Part shown: in pieces, positions 15,873-23,400 of the stretch
How positions within the stretch are numbered: the first letter of the stretch is position 1
How the letters are laid out: each line of letters opens with the position of its first letter
Assembly (NCBI GenBank): GCA_938091745.1
Contig: CALLJK010000001.1
Location: forward strand, 1-42,486
Length of the DNA: 42,486 bases
DNA from: Candidatus Bipolaricaulota bacterium
Lineage (GTDB): Bacteria; Bipolaricaulota; Bipolaricaulia; RBG-16-55-9; DRXL01
Direction: 5' to 3'
Made by a program: the position numbers and the translations under genes
The notes under the pieces: generated by a model
Databases searched by the model: none
The model's input: the letters and a program-made list of their open reading frames with translations, nothing else
Told to the model about the DNA's origin: nothing

Positions 15873-16834
15873 CAGCGATAGAGCCAGCACTCTACAAAGT
15901 GCCCCGTAGAGGGCTCAAACTCTGGGGGGATCTCTTTATCGCACAGTCCGGCCATGAATGCCGGGCAGCGCGGGTGGAACCGACAGCCCGACGGAGGATT
16001 CACCAAGCTTGGAGGCTCCCCTGGCGGAACTCTCTTGAATGTTTGGGCGTTCGCTGGGTCAGGGTCGGGAATCGCTGCAAGCAACGCTTGCGTGTATGGG
16101 TGCAATGGGTTCTTCAAGAGCTCGCTCACCGGGGCTTTCTCAATGAGCTTGCCCGCATACATCACGAAGATTCTCTCTGCGAAATACCGCACCGTCGAGA
16201 GATCATGTGTAATGTAAATCACAGTCAGATCGTGCGAGCGTTGCAGCCCGCGCAAGAGCTCCAAAATTTCGACCCTCACCGACGCGTCGAGCATCGAGAC
16301 CGGCTCGTCGGCTACGATAAATTTGGGCTTTAAGATCATCGCGCGTGCGATGACTAAGCGCTGCTGCTGCCCTCCCGAGAGCTGGTGCGGGAATTTGTGC
16401 AGAAAATCTTCGACCGGCGTGAGCTTCACTTCTTCTAACACTTCACGGATGCGCTGCTCCCTATTACCGCGAAAGTTATTGATCACCAACGGTTCGGTCA
16501 AGATACGGTGCACGTCCATAAACGGGGGCAAAGCCCCATAGGGATCCTGCTGGACGTACCCAATCTGGGCACGATACCAGCGTAAGTCTCCATCGAGCGG
16601 GCGGCCTTCAAAGAGCACCCGGCCCTTCGTAGGCCGATAGAGCCCAAGGATAGTCCGAGCGAGCGTCGATTTCCCACAGCCGCTCTCGCCCACAACAGCG
16701 ATCGCTTCGCCGTGACGGAGCTCGAAGCTGACGCCGTCCACGGCACGGACGAACCCTGCTCGCCCAAACGCCCCACGGCGCAACTCAAAGTGCGTATGCA
16801 GATCCTTCACCGATAAGAGCATCGTATCTTGCAT
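15872..16834 (-). CDS. ABC transporter ATPase, DppF/OppF type
   Basis: The second of two nucleotide-binding subunits that power the importer. Walker A is GESGCGKST, the Q-loop region YVQQDPYG, the signature LSGGQQQRLVIARAM, and Walker B FIVADEPVSMLD followed by the switch His in YITHD. The C-terminal oligopeptide-family extension PPSLVNPPSGCRFHPRCP with further Cys is present. ATG 16834, eight bases after the preceding stop, is taken as the start (320 residues, normal); an upstream in-frame ATG at 16888 would lie inside the neighbouring gene. The preceding residue spacing is weak in Shine-Dalgarno, which fits translational coupling. Confidence 0.93.
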   Translation of the reverse strand: MQDTMLLSVKDLHTHFELRRGAFGRAGFVRAVDGVSFELRHGEAIAVVGESGCGKSTLARTILGLYRPTKGRVLFEGRPLDGDLRWYRAQIGYVQQDPYGALPPFMDVHRILTEPLVINNFRGNREQRIREVLEEVKLTPVEDFLHKFPHQLSGGQQQRLVIARAMILKPKFIVADEPVSMLDASVRVEILELLRGLQRSHDLTVIYITHDLSTVRYFAERIFVMYAGKLIEKAPVSELLKNPLHPYTQALLAAIPDPDPANAQTFKRVPPGEPPSLVNPPSGCRFHPRCPAFMAGLCDKEIPPEFEPSTGHFVECWLYR

Positions 16835-16841
16835 AGTCTCT

Positions 16842-17846
16842 CTATCTATATAACCAACACTTGACCAGTCGTCCACCCTGGACTGCAATCATGGGTGGCT
16901 CTTGCTCGCACTGGGAGAACTTTGAAGGGCAACGTGCGGCGAAGCGACACCCCGTGGGGGGATTGATGAGGCTTGGTGGTCGACCCGCAATGAAATCGAG
17001 CGGACGGTCCTCGCGCAGCCGGGGGACACTCGCCATCAGCTTCTGCGAATACGGATGCAACGGATTGGGATAAAAATCTTCTGCCCTGCCCCATTCGACA
17101 AACTGCCCCGCGTACATAATCGCCACGTGATCAGCCAGCTCGCTCGACGTCGCGATATCATGGGTGATGAGAATATAGCTCTTTTGAAGGTCCTTCTTGA
17201 TGTTTTTGAGCACGTTCATAATATTGGCTTGGGTGAGGACGTCCAGGGCCGACGTGGGCTCATCTAAAATGATGAGGTCGGGATTGGTCACCAAGGCCAT
17301 AGCGATCACGGCGCGCTGGCGCATCCCACCGCTCAGCTCAAACGCATATCTCTGTAAGAAATCTACGGGGACGCCCACGAGCTGAGCGGCCTCGCGTGCC
17401 CGTGCCCAGGCGCTCTTCTTGTCCATATTCTTGTGGATAATCAACGGCTCGGCGATCTGATCCCCAACTTTTAAGACGGGGTTGAGGGAGTTCATAGCGG
17501 CTTGCGCCACCATCGAGATCTTCGTCCAGCGCACTTCTTTGCGAAAGCGCTCCTCGCTCCACGGCATGACGTTGACACCGTCGATCTCCACCCGTCCACT
17601 GTATGTGTGGACATTGCGTGGGAGGAGTCTCAAGATAGCTCGCGCAAGCGAGGTCTTCCCGCAGCCAGATTCCCCTAAGATCGCGAGGGCTTGATTGCTC
17701 TCCAGCACAAAACTGATACTGTCAACGGCCTGGACGACCCCTTGCGTCGTGCGAAAGTATAATTTTAATTCTTCAACACGAAGCAGTGGGCTAGCTCGCC
17801 CTTGCCCCGTTGCTATGCGATTTTGCACATCCGTCTTCTCTCTCAT
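16842..17846 (-). CDS. ABC transporter ATPase, DppD/OppD type
   Basis: The first nucleotide-binding subunit. Walker A is GESGCGKTS, signature LSGGMRQRAVIAMAL, Walker B LIILDEPTSALD and switch LITHD; the C-terminal extension PPSLINPPTGCRFAARCP is that of the oligopeptide family. ATG 17846 overlaps the stop of the upstream permease (ATGA) and gives a normal 334 residues; the same frame stays open far upstream but that part is out-of-frame sequence of the permease gene and is not protein. It forms a heterodimer with the next gene's product and is the only ATPase pair for two permease pairs. Confidence 0.93.
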   Translation of the reverse strand: MREKTDVQNRIATGQGRASPLLRVEELKLYFRTTQGVVQAVDSISFVLESNQALAILGESGCGKTSLARAILRLLPRNVHTYSGRVEIDGVNVMPWSEERFRKEVRWTKISMVAQAAMNSLNPVLKVGDQIAEPLIIHKNMDKKSAWARAREAAQLVGVPVDFLQRYAFELSGGMRQRAVIAMALVTNPDLIILDEPTSALDVLTQANIMNVLKNIKKDLQKSYILITHDIATSSELADHVAIMYAGQFVEWGRAEDFYPNPLHPYSQKLMASVPRLREDRPLDFIAGRPPSLINPPTGCRFAARCPSKFSQCEQEPPMIAVQGGRLVKCWLYR

Positions 17847-19201
17847 AGCTCTCTCAATCTCGGATTGAAGATGCGGTCCAACGCAAATCCCAATAACGAG
17901 AAGCCCAAGGCTGTGACCATCAGCAGCACCGACGGGCTGAGCACCCAATAGTAATAGCCCTTGTAGAGTGCGCCGTTGCCCTGGGCATCGTTGAGGATCT
18001 TGCCCCAGGTCGGGAGCACAGGGTCGCCCAATCCCAGCAGCCCTAACGACGCTTCCAAGAAGACCAAACCAGGGATGAGCGTGACAAACCCCGGCACCAA
18101 GATGGGAATGATCCGGGGGGCCATATAGCGCACGATAATCCGTAAATTGCTGGCGCCGTAGGCGCGCGCAGCCTCTATATACGGTGACTCTTTGATCTGT
18201 AAGAAGATCGCGCGATAGACTTTGATCCCCGCGGTGAAGATCGACAAGAGCGTAATGGCGATCATCATCACCCAGATGCTGCGGGAGTAGAACGTCCCGA
18301 TGATAATCAAGATGGGCAAGTACGGGAGAATAATATTCACTTCGGTGATGCGCTGGATGAGGGCATCGACCCAGCGCCCGTACCATGCTCCAATGGCCGC
18401 GATAATAAGAGTTGTCAAGCTTGTGCCGACAGCGACGATAAACCCGAATGCTAACGCAACTGGGGCACCCCATAGCAGCGCGACCATCAGGTCACGACGC
18501 TTGTGATCCGTGCCGGCCAGCCCGTGCACCTTGCCGTACACGACGAGCTTGGCATCTATATCTGAGTTTTGCTCAAAGAGCGTCCCCGTAATTTGGAGCT
18601 CATAGCGCCCTTTGAGAGGCGTGGCGCTCTGGGGGGCGAGGAAGAGCCCGACTTCCGGAGGACGATTTCCCAGACGGCGCTCGAGGCGCGTATCTTGGGA
18701 GATGCTGTAGCGTTCGCTCGCGGTGAGCTTGCGCTCGCCAAGGGAGATCTCTCGGCCGTCAGGGGTGCGCCAGCGCAGCACCGCGTAGGGCAAGAGTTCG
18801 GCATAATTGGCTGTTAAGAAGAGCGTCATCTCGCTGGGGAAGTCGTCATAAGTATAGTCGAATGCCAAGGAGATTGTGACGGTCTTCTCCGAGCGAGTCT
18901 TGCTGACTTGGCCCTGCACCCTTCGCGCTTGCAAGGGCGAGGGGCTCAGGGGGAGGGTGCTAACGACTATTGTCTCTGGGATTTTTTTCGCGGAGAAGAG
19001 ATTGAGCCACGCGGGCCGGGCATAGCGTGGGGTCTCCTGCCAGACGTCTTCGCCGCCGCGCCAGAGTCGAACCGCTTCATCATAGGGGAGTATAATCACT
19101 GCCGCGATAGCTAAGAAAATTAACGCTCCGATGATCGCTAACCCGACGAGGGCCGAGGGGTATCGGCGGATCTGCTGGAGTCCCGAACGGATGGCACTCA
19201 C
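17843..19201 (-). CDS. ABC transporter permease, DppC/OppC type, with large extracytoplasmic domain
   Basis: The core (from about residue 240) is a normal DppC/OppC permease: GTDHKRRDLMVALLWGAPVA entry, coupling loop PYIEAARAYGASNLRIIVRY, and LVFLEASLGLLGLGDPVLPT. Between helix 1 (about 17-38) and helix 2 there are some 195 residues, predicted beta-rich, outside the cytoplasmic membrane; normal family members have far fewer. Residues about 81-95 of this domain come from a GC-rich repeat. The stop overlaps the ATPase ATG by four bases and the start overlaps the upstream permease stop by four bases. The extra domain may dock the unusual solute-binding protein of the same operon. Confidence 0.9.
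   Translation of the reverse strand: MSAIRSGLQQIRRYPSALVGLAIIGALIFLAIAAVIILPYDEAVRLWRGGEDVWQETPRYARPAWLNLFSAKKIPETIVVSTLPLSPSPLQARRVQGQVSKTRSEKTVTISLAFDYTYDDFPSEMTLFLTANYAELLPYAVLRWRTPDGREISLGERKLTASERYSISQDTRLERRLGNRPPEVGLFLAPQSATPLKGRYELQITGTLFEQNSDIDAKLVVYGKVHGLAGTDHKRRDLMVALLWGAPVALAFGFIVAVGTSLTTLIIAAIGAWYGRWVDALIQRITEVNIILPYLPILIIIGTFYSRSIWVMMIAITLLSIFTAGIKVYRAIFLQIKESPYIEAARAYGASNLRIIVRYMAPRIIPILVPGFVTLIPGLVFLEASLGLLGLGDPVLPTWGKILNDAQGNGALYKGYYYWVLSPSVLLMVTALGFSLLGFALDRIFNPRLREL
18916..18960. repeat. GC-rich palindrome repeat, copy 5 (diverged, in frame)
   Basis: A 45-bp element with perfect ends GCACCCT / AGGGTGC and an inner CTTGCAAG palindrome, translated as part of TLPLSPSPLQARRVQG in the permease's outer domain. 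It shares the C-rich/G-rich layout and SPSP coding signature with the other copies but not their GACCT ends, so membership is less sure. Confidence 0.6.
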
Positions 19202-20280
19202 ACCGTACCACCCTCCGCGCCAACCTTGACCCGCGGGTCAACAAGCGCATAGATAATATCGAGCAGAAAGACCGTCAAGGCGAGCAGATACGCATAGATC
19301 ACGGTCGAAGCGATGATGACTGGAGTGTCGTAGAGCCCAATCGCTTGATACGTGAGCCTGCCGATCCCTGGCCAATTGAAGACCGTCTCGAGGATGATTG
19401 CACCACCCCACAGCCCGATGAGCAAGAACGCAAATTGCGTGATGATCGTGGGCAAAGTCGGCCGGAGAATATAGCGGCGTTCGATCAAGCCCGAGGGCAA
19501 TCCCTTGGCGCGGGCCATCTCCACGTAGTCTTCGCTGGCAAAGATAAGAAAGAACGTGCGCCGCGAGTAGATTGCCAAGAAGATCGAGCTGAGCCACATG
19601 GCTATCGTGGGTAGGATCATATGTTTGAGGACGCTGAGTGTGTATTGCCCTATCTCTTTGGGGGGCGGGGCGTCGACCATGCCCCCAAAGGGCAAGACTT
19701 TTAAGAGCGACGCGAAGATCAGAATGAGAAAGATCCCGTAAAACCACGCGGGCGCGGCCGACGTCGGCGTCAGCGCGATCACTAATTTGTCGAAGAAGCT
19801 CCCGTAGCGCCGCGAGAGCCACAGCCCCGCAAAGAGCGAGAAGAAGAACAATAAGAGATTCGCTGTGCCAAAGAGCAGGAGCGTCGCTGGGAGTCGCTCT
19901 AACAAAATTAAGCGCACTTGGCGCGAGCCAGAGTCGCTGGAGAGCTGCTCGGCGCGCCCAAGGTTGAGCGAGAGCGCGTCCCACAGATAGTTGAAGCTCC
20001 GCACCATGAAGGGCTTATCGAGTCCTAAGCGTTTGTATTCGAGCTCCTTGCGCTGATCTATAATACGGCGCAGTTCGCTAGGGGGGAGCCCCTGCAGGGA
20101 ACGATCTCCGAGCACTTGGGCCCCAATCGCTTCGTCGATCTGGGCCTTACGAATCACGTCGACGTAGCCGCCCATATTGGCGATCAGAATAGCTAGGTAG
20201 ACCCCGATCACTACTGTGACCGCCAAGGCGACGACACGATAGACCGTATATGTGACTACGCGTCGCAGTATTTCCAACAT
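19198..20280 (-). CDS. ABC transporter permease, DppB/OppB type (first pair)
   Basis: A 360-residue DppB/OppB permease. The start ATG 20280 (MLEILRRVVTYTVYRVVALA) is chosen because it begins at the conserved first helix; the frame is open further upstream through a repeat and into the solute-binding gene in another frame, which is not coding. After helix 1 an outward segment of about 100 residues precedes the core. The coupling loop is DYVEMARAKGLPSGLIERRY and the C-terminus LLDIIYALVDPRVKVG is typical. Shine-Dalgarno is poor. A GC-rich repeat ends 16 bases upstream, as for the other DppB-like gene. Confidence 0.9.
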   Translation of the reverse strand: MLEILRRVVTYTVYRVVALAVTVVIGVYLAILIANMGGYVDVIRKAQIDEAIGAQVLGDRSLQGLPPSELRRIIDQRKELEYKRLGLDKPFMVRSFNYLWDALSLNLGRAEQLSSDSGSRQVRLILLERLPATLLLFGTANLLLFFFSLFAGLWLSRRYGSFFDKLVIALTPTSAAPAWFYGIFLILIFASLLKVLPFGGMVDAPPPKEIGQYTLSVLKHMILPTIAMWLSSIFLAIYSRRTFFLIFASEDYVEMARAKGLPSGLIERRYILRPTLPTIITQFAFLLIGLWGGAIILETVFNWPGIGRLTYQAIGLYDTPVIIASTVIYAYLLALTVFLLDIIYALVDPRVKVGAEGGTV

Positions 20281-20295
20281 AAGCGTACTTTCATA

Positions 20296-20338
20296 GACCT
20301 CTCCCCCGGCCCCTCCCTGGTCGGGAAGGGGGTTAGTC
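20296..20338. repeat. GC-rich nested-palindrome repeat, copy 6 (one-hairpin form, intergenic)
   Basis: A 43-bp copy, GACCTCTCCCCC to GGGGGTTAGTC, with one inner hairpin (CCCCTCCC / GGGAAGGGG). It fills the space between the first solute-binding gene (stop 20343) and its permease gene (ATG 20280). Confidence 0.85.
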
Positions 20339-20342
20339 TTAA

Positions 20343-22982
20343 TCACTGCACCGTGACGAACGTTGTCTCCTCTGTCGAGGGAATGCTGACCAGCTTCGAG
20401 ACGACAATTACTTCGAGACGATTGGCCCCGGCAGCAAGCTGGGCCGTCTGCTCCGGTCTGAGCACGACGCGCCACAGCCCGTCATAAACCGCTTGAGCTT
20501 CGCCAACGAGCTTCAGTTGGCCCGTGGCATCGAAGACCAGGAACTTCACAAAGTCTATATCTTTCACAGCATAGGGCTCGCCCTTGAAGGTGACTGCAAC
20601 GTTGAACTCTGCAGCACTGCCAAGCCGGACTTCCATCGGCCCGGAGACGTCAACGTCGGCGATGCGGGGCTCGCTGAAGCGCAGCCATTTGTCCGGGGGA
20701 TCGGGGAAGTCCGCAAATCTCTTAATGACGACGTTCTTCTCGATAGGATACACAGCATCGAGATAGAATGGCCCATTGCCTACCCAGAAGTGCTTATGGG
20801 CGTTATACCATTCGCCTAACAGTCTATAACGCTCTTTGGCTTCTTCAGGAGTGATGAACTCTTTGAGCACGTTCTCATAGGGGATGAAGCTTTGCTCGAA
20901 CGCTTGGGCGCGATATTTATCTAATATAGTGAGCACTGGCCCGGCGATGTAGTTCGCTCGCTCGACCTTGAGCTTATCGGATTTGGCGGCAGAGAACGCG
21001 AGCTCCTTGTTCTGTTCGGCCAAGATCCCTATAGCCAAACTTTGCAAGGGGACGGTCGTAAAGAGATAGCCTGAGCGCGATGAGGCGATCCACTCGGCAT
21101 CAGGATAGAAGAGATCGCTATAGACCTCGACGATTAGCGGGTCTCTCTGCACGATCTTTAGCCCTTTGAAGTGCCTCATGAACGACTCAAACGCCGAGAC
21201 GGCCGCTTCATCGTAGATGGGGCTTTCAGGTTTGGCCCGCTCAAAGGTGAGGATGAATCCTAGCACGCAGTCGGCTAAGGAGATCCGCGAGCCGTCGTGC
21301 CACTTCATCTGGAAGAGATTCTCTGGATAATAGATAACGGCCTTGGTCTTGGCTGTGGCCCCCTCGGGGTATTTTTCGCTCACCGTGATAAATCTCTGAT
21401 TGATGGGGTCCCAGTCAGCCCACGCGTCTTCTGGAACTTTGATCTCGGGGAGGAACTCTAACTTCAGCCAATCGAGTGTCTTGGTGACGGGAGTGCCCTC
21501 TTGAACGTAGACGTCTACAAACTTGACACGCTGTGGCCAGTAGAGCCCCGTGAAGGGATCGGGCAGGGTGTCGGCATCTACTGTAGCGCGAATGATCATC
21601 GTGTCGAAGATCCAGTTGGTGCCGGCGACGGGGTTCCACGGCTCGGTCATCAAGCTGGGCACACCCCAGACGAGTCTCTCCGCTTGGCGGCCTTCCACGC
21701 GAAGCGTGAATGGCCACAGCGCCGAGCCGGACATCCCACCAGCCAAGTCCGACGCCAAGCGCACTTCGGCGCGGCGCGCCCAGACGTCAATCGTATCGGC
21801 TAACCAGACGCGCACCGAATCTTTGAGCGCCAAACGCAGCGCCTTCTCCATTAATTCCTGGCGCTCTGCGATATCTTTGTAATCGCGTCGGCCTAAGCGA
21901 TCAGAGATCTCGTCGAACTCCGGCTCGGGTGTGTACGCCTGCCAGAGCGGGTCGGGCCGTCCGCGCGGGGTGTAATAGAAATCAAAGTTGCTCGCCAGAT
22001 CGCGATTGACTACGGTCGAGACCCAGCCCGCTGTGTAGAGATGCCATTTGCCATCGGCAGGATCACTGCTGATCCAGATGGGCGAAGCTTCCGCCGCTGT
22101 CTTGTATTGACGATCTACAGTGAACCCTAAATCTTCTAAGAGATTAGCGATGTAGTCGCCCACCTCGCGGCGCTTATCTTCAGTGCGAATGAGGAAGATC
22201 AGCTTGACCGGCTGATTATTATAGTACCATTTGTTGTTTCTCAGCTCCGCGCCGAGCTTCTGCATCTCTTCGGTGATGACGGCGCGGGCCTTATCCGGAT
22301 TGGGAGCATAGTAGGCTTCGAGGGCTTTGGCGATGTGCGCGAGACGCGCATAATCCGGAAAGACCGTATTGATGGGGAGGTATCTGGGCACGGCCAGGCC
22401 GCCATAGATCTCTTGGGCGATGGTGTTTCTATCGACAAGCCAGTTGAGTGCCTCACGGATTGCGGGCACGGAGAAGGGGTTGAGCACGCCGTTCTTGAAC
22501 GTCGGCCCCACGGGGTTGAGCGTGAGCTCCACAGACCCACCATAGGACGTCTCGTACCCTAGAACCGGTGAAGTCTTCACTTTTCGGGCCAATTCCGGGT
22601 CGCGGATCCCAAAGGCATAGAGATCCAACTGGCCTGCGGTGAGCATATCGATAACTTTCGCCTGATCGGGCTCCTGCACGAAGATGACTTCATTGATGAG
22701 CCCCACAGGGGGCTGGACTTGTGGCTGCTCTGGCGGAGGCGGCGTCGGCTGCTCTCCTGGTGTGACGGCCTCTGTGGGAGGAGTTGACGGAGGTGTTGGT
22801 TCAGTCGTCGGTGGCGGCGTTGTTGGAGGTTGTGTCTCTGTCGGCGGTGGTGTCGGTTGCTGTGTGACTTCCGGAGGTCGTGTCGGTTGTGGCCGTTGCC
22901 ACGGCTGGGCAATCAGCAGAATGGCTATCCCGATGACAACTAAGACCCCAATGGTTAACCAGATCCGGCCCTTCTCAGTCAT
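20343..22982 (-). CDS. ABC transporter solute-binding protein, family 5, circularly permuted, membrane-anchored
   Basis: An 879-residue solute-binding protein that heads the operon. It is held by an N-terminal helix (about 8-26) rather than a lipobox, then a Pro/Thr linker (30-92). The family-5 landmarks occur in swapped order: the segment VIDMLTAGQLDLYAFG (110-125) and IREALNWLVDRNTIAQEIYG (175-194), normally in the second half, come first. EPWNPVAGTNW (447-457), MKWHDGSRISLADCVLGF (559-576) and VGNGPFYLDAV (734-744), normally in the first half, come last. A beta domain (about 775-879) closes the protein. The order suggests a circular permutation of the fold. ATG 22982 follows GGGAGG. It probably binds a peptide or sugar oligomer; the ligand is unknown. 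Confidence 0.88.
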   Translation of the reverse strand: MTEKGRIWLTIGVLVVIGIAILLIAQPWQRPQPTRPPEVTQQPTPPPTETQPPTTPPPTTEPTPPSTPPTEAVTPGEQPTPPPPEQPQVQPPVGLINEVIFVQEPDQAKVIDMLTAGQLDLYAFGIRDPELARKVKTSPVLGYETSYGGSVELTLNPVGPTFKNGVLNPFSVPAIREALNWLVDRNTIAQEIYGGLAVPRYLPINTVFPDYARLAHIAKALEAYYAPNPDKARAVITEEMQKLGAELRNNKWYYNNQPVKLIFLIRTEDKRREVGDYIANLLEDLGFTVDRQYKTAAEASPIWISSDPADGKWHLYTAGWVSTVVNRDLASNFDFYYTPRGRPDPLWQAYTPEPEFDEISDRLGRRDYKDIAERQELMEKALRLALKDSVRVWLADTIDVWARRAEVRLASDLAGGMSGSALWPFTLRVEGRQAERLVWGVPSLMTEPWNPVAGTNWIFDTMIIRATVDADTLPDPFTGLYWPQRVKFVDVYVQEGTPVTKTLDWLKLEFLPEIKVPEDAWADWDPINQRFITVSEKYPEGATAKTKAVIYYPENLFQMKWHDGSRISLADCVLGFILTFERAKPESPIYDEAAVSAFESFMRHFKGLKIVQRDPLIVEVYSDLFYPDAEWIASSRSGYLFTTVPLQSLAIGILAEQNKELAFSAAKSDKLKVERANYIAGPVLTILDKYRAQAFEQSFIPYENVLKEFITPEEAKERYRLLGEWYNAHKHFWVGNGPFYLDAVYPIEKNVVIKRFADFPDPPDKWLRFSEPRIADVDVSGPMEVRLGSAAEFNVAVTFKGEPYAVKDIDFVKFLVFDATGQLKLVGEAQAVYDGLWRVVLRPEQTAQLAAGANRLEVIVVSKLVSIPSTEETTFVTVQ

Positions 22983-23019
22983 ATATCTTCCTCCCTTGCT
23001 CTGTCATGAGCTCCCCTTT

Positions 23020-23049
23020 AGCCTACCACATGGGGCATTAGAAATTCAA
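23020..23049 (-). promoter_or_regulatory. likely promoter of the ABC transporter operon
   Basis: TTGAAT (minus strand, 23049-23044) and TAGGCT (23025-23020) with an 18-bp spacer; a TG one base before TAGGCT gives an extended -10 look. The -35 overlaps the rpmB stop codon. The first operon ATG is 38 bases downstream. Confidence 0.4.
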
Positions 23050-23234
23050 ATTGCTTTCTGGACCTTGCCGGCCTTCAAGCAGCGCGTGCAGACTGTGATT
23101 TTCACAGTCCGGCCGTTGACCACGGCGCGCACGGTCTGCAAATTGGGCTTGAACGTTCGATTGTTGCGATTTCCGGCGAAGCTGACTTGGTTGCCAAATC
23201 GTGTCGTCTTGCCACAAACTTCACATGCGGGCAT
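23046..23234 (-). CDS. rpmB: 50S ribosomal protein L28
   Basis: A 62-residue bacterial L28, a component of the large ribosomal subunit. The N-terminal CEVCGKTTRFGNQVS, the NRTFKPNLQ core and the C-terminal VCTRCLKAGKV are diagnostic. Two CxxC pairs (Cys4/Cys7 and Cys36-region/CTRC) would bind zinc, the C+ form of the protein. It has its own promoter (23266-23294) and AGAGGTGA ahead of ATG 23234. It is the clearest bacterial marker in the window. Confidence 0.97.
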   Translation of the reverse strand: MPACEVCGKTTRFGNQVSFAGNRNNRTFKPNLQTVRAVVNGRTVKITVCTRCLKAGKVQKAI

Positions 23235-23265
23235 AGCGTTTCACCTCTGAGAGTATTGAGAGTGT

Positions 23266-23294
23266 ATTATCGCAAAAAAATGAGCCTCTCGCAA
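23266..23294 (-). promoter_or_regulatory. rpmB promoter TTGCGA-N17-GATAAT
   Basis: On the minus strand TTGCGA (23294-23289) and GATAAT (23271-23266) are separated by exactly 17 bp, with a run of seven T just upstream of the -10. The rpmB ATG is 32 bases downstream. Confidence 0.7.
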
Positions 23295-23306
23295 GGAGCT
23301 CCCGAT

Positions 23307-23337
23307 TTGACTACCCCCCCCCTTACATTGTTATAAC
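23307..23337 (+). promoter_or_regulatory. promoter with a nine-C tract in the spacer (TTGACT-N19-TATAAC)
   Basis: TTGACT at 23307-23312 and TATAAC at 23332-23337 flank a 19-bp spacer holding nine consecutive C (23314-23322). Loss of one or two C would bring the spacer to 18 or 17 bp. It drives the surface-protein operon at 23401-31115; two Shine-Dalgarno-like stretches follow in the leader, GAGGAGG (23348-23354) and AGGGAGG (23385-23391). Confidence 0.6.
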
Positions 23338-23400
23338 TTATACCAACGAGGAGGTTGACACAAAAGGGACAGGTCACCCGCGTAAGGGAGGTTGGTGGTA

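Noticed and set aside
17847-18473. Upstream extension of the DppD ATPase frame
   Set aside because: This part is out-of-frame sequence of the DppC permease; the ATPase family begins just after ATG 17846, which overlaps the permease stop in the usual coupled way.
20281-20475. Upstream extension of the DppB permease frame
   Set aside because: It runs through the GC-rich repeat and into the solute-binding gene in another frame; the conserved first helix starts at ATG 20280.
22690-22895. GT-rich stretch as a simple-sequence or regulatory repeat
   Set aside because: It codes for the Pro/Thr-rich linker of the solute-binding protein on the minus strand and is explained by that.
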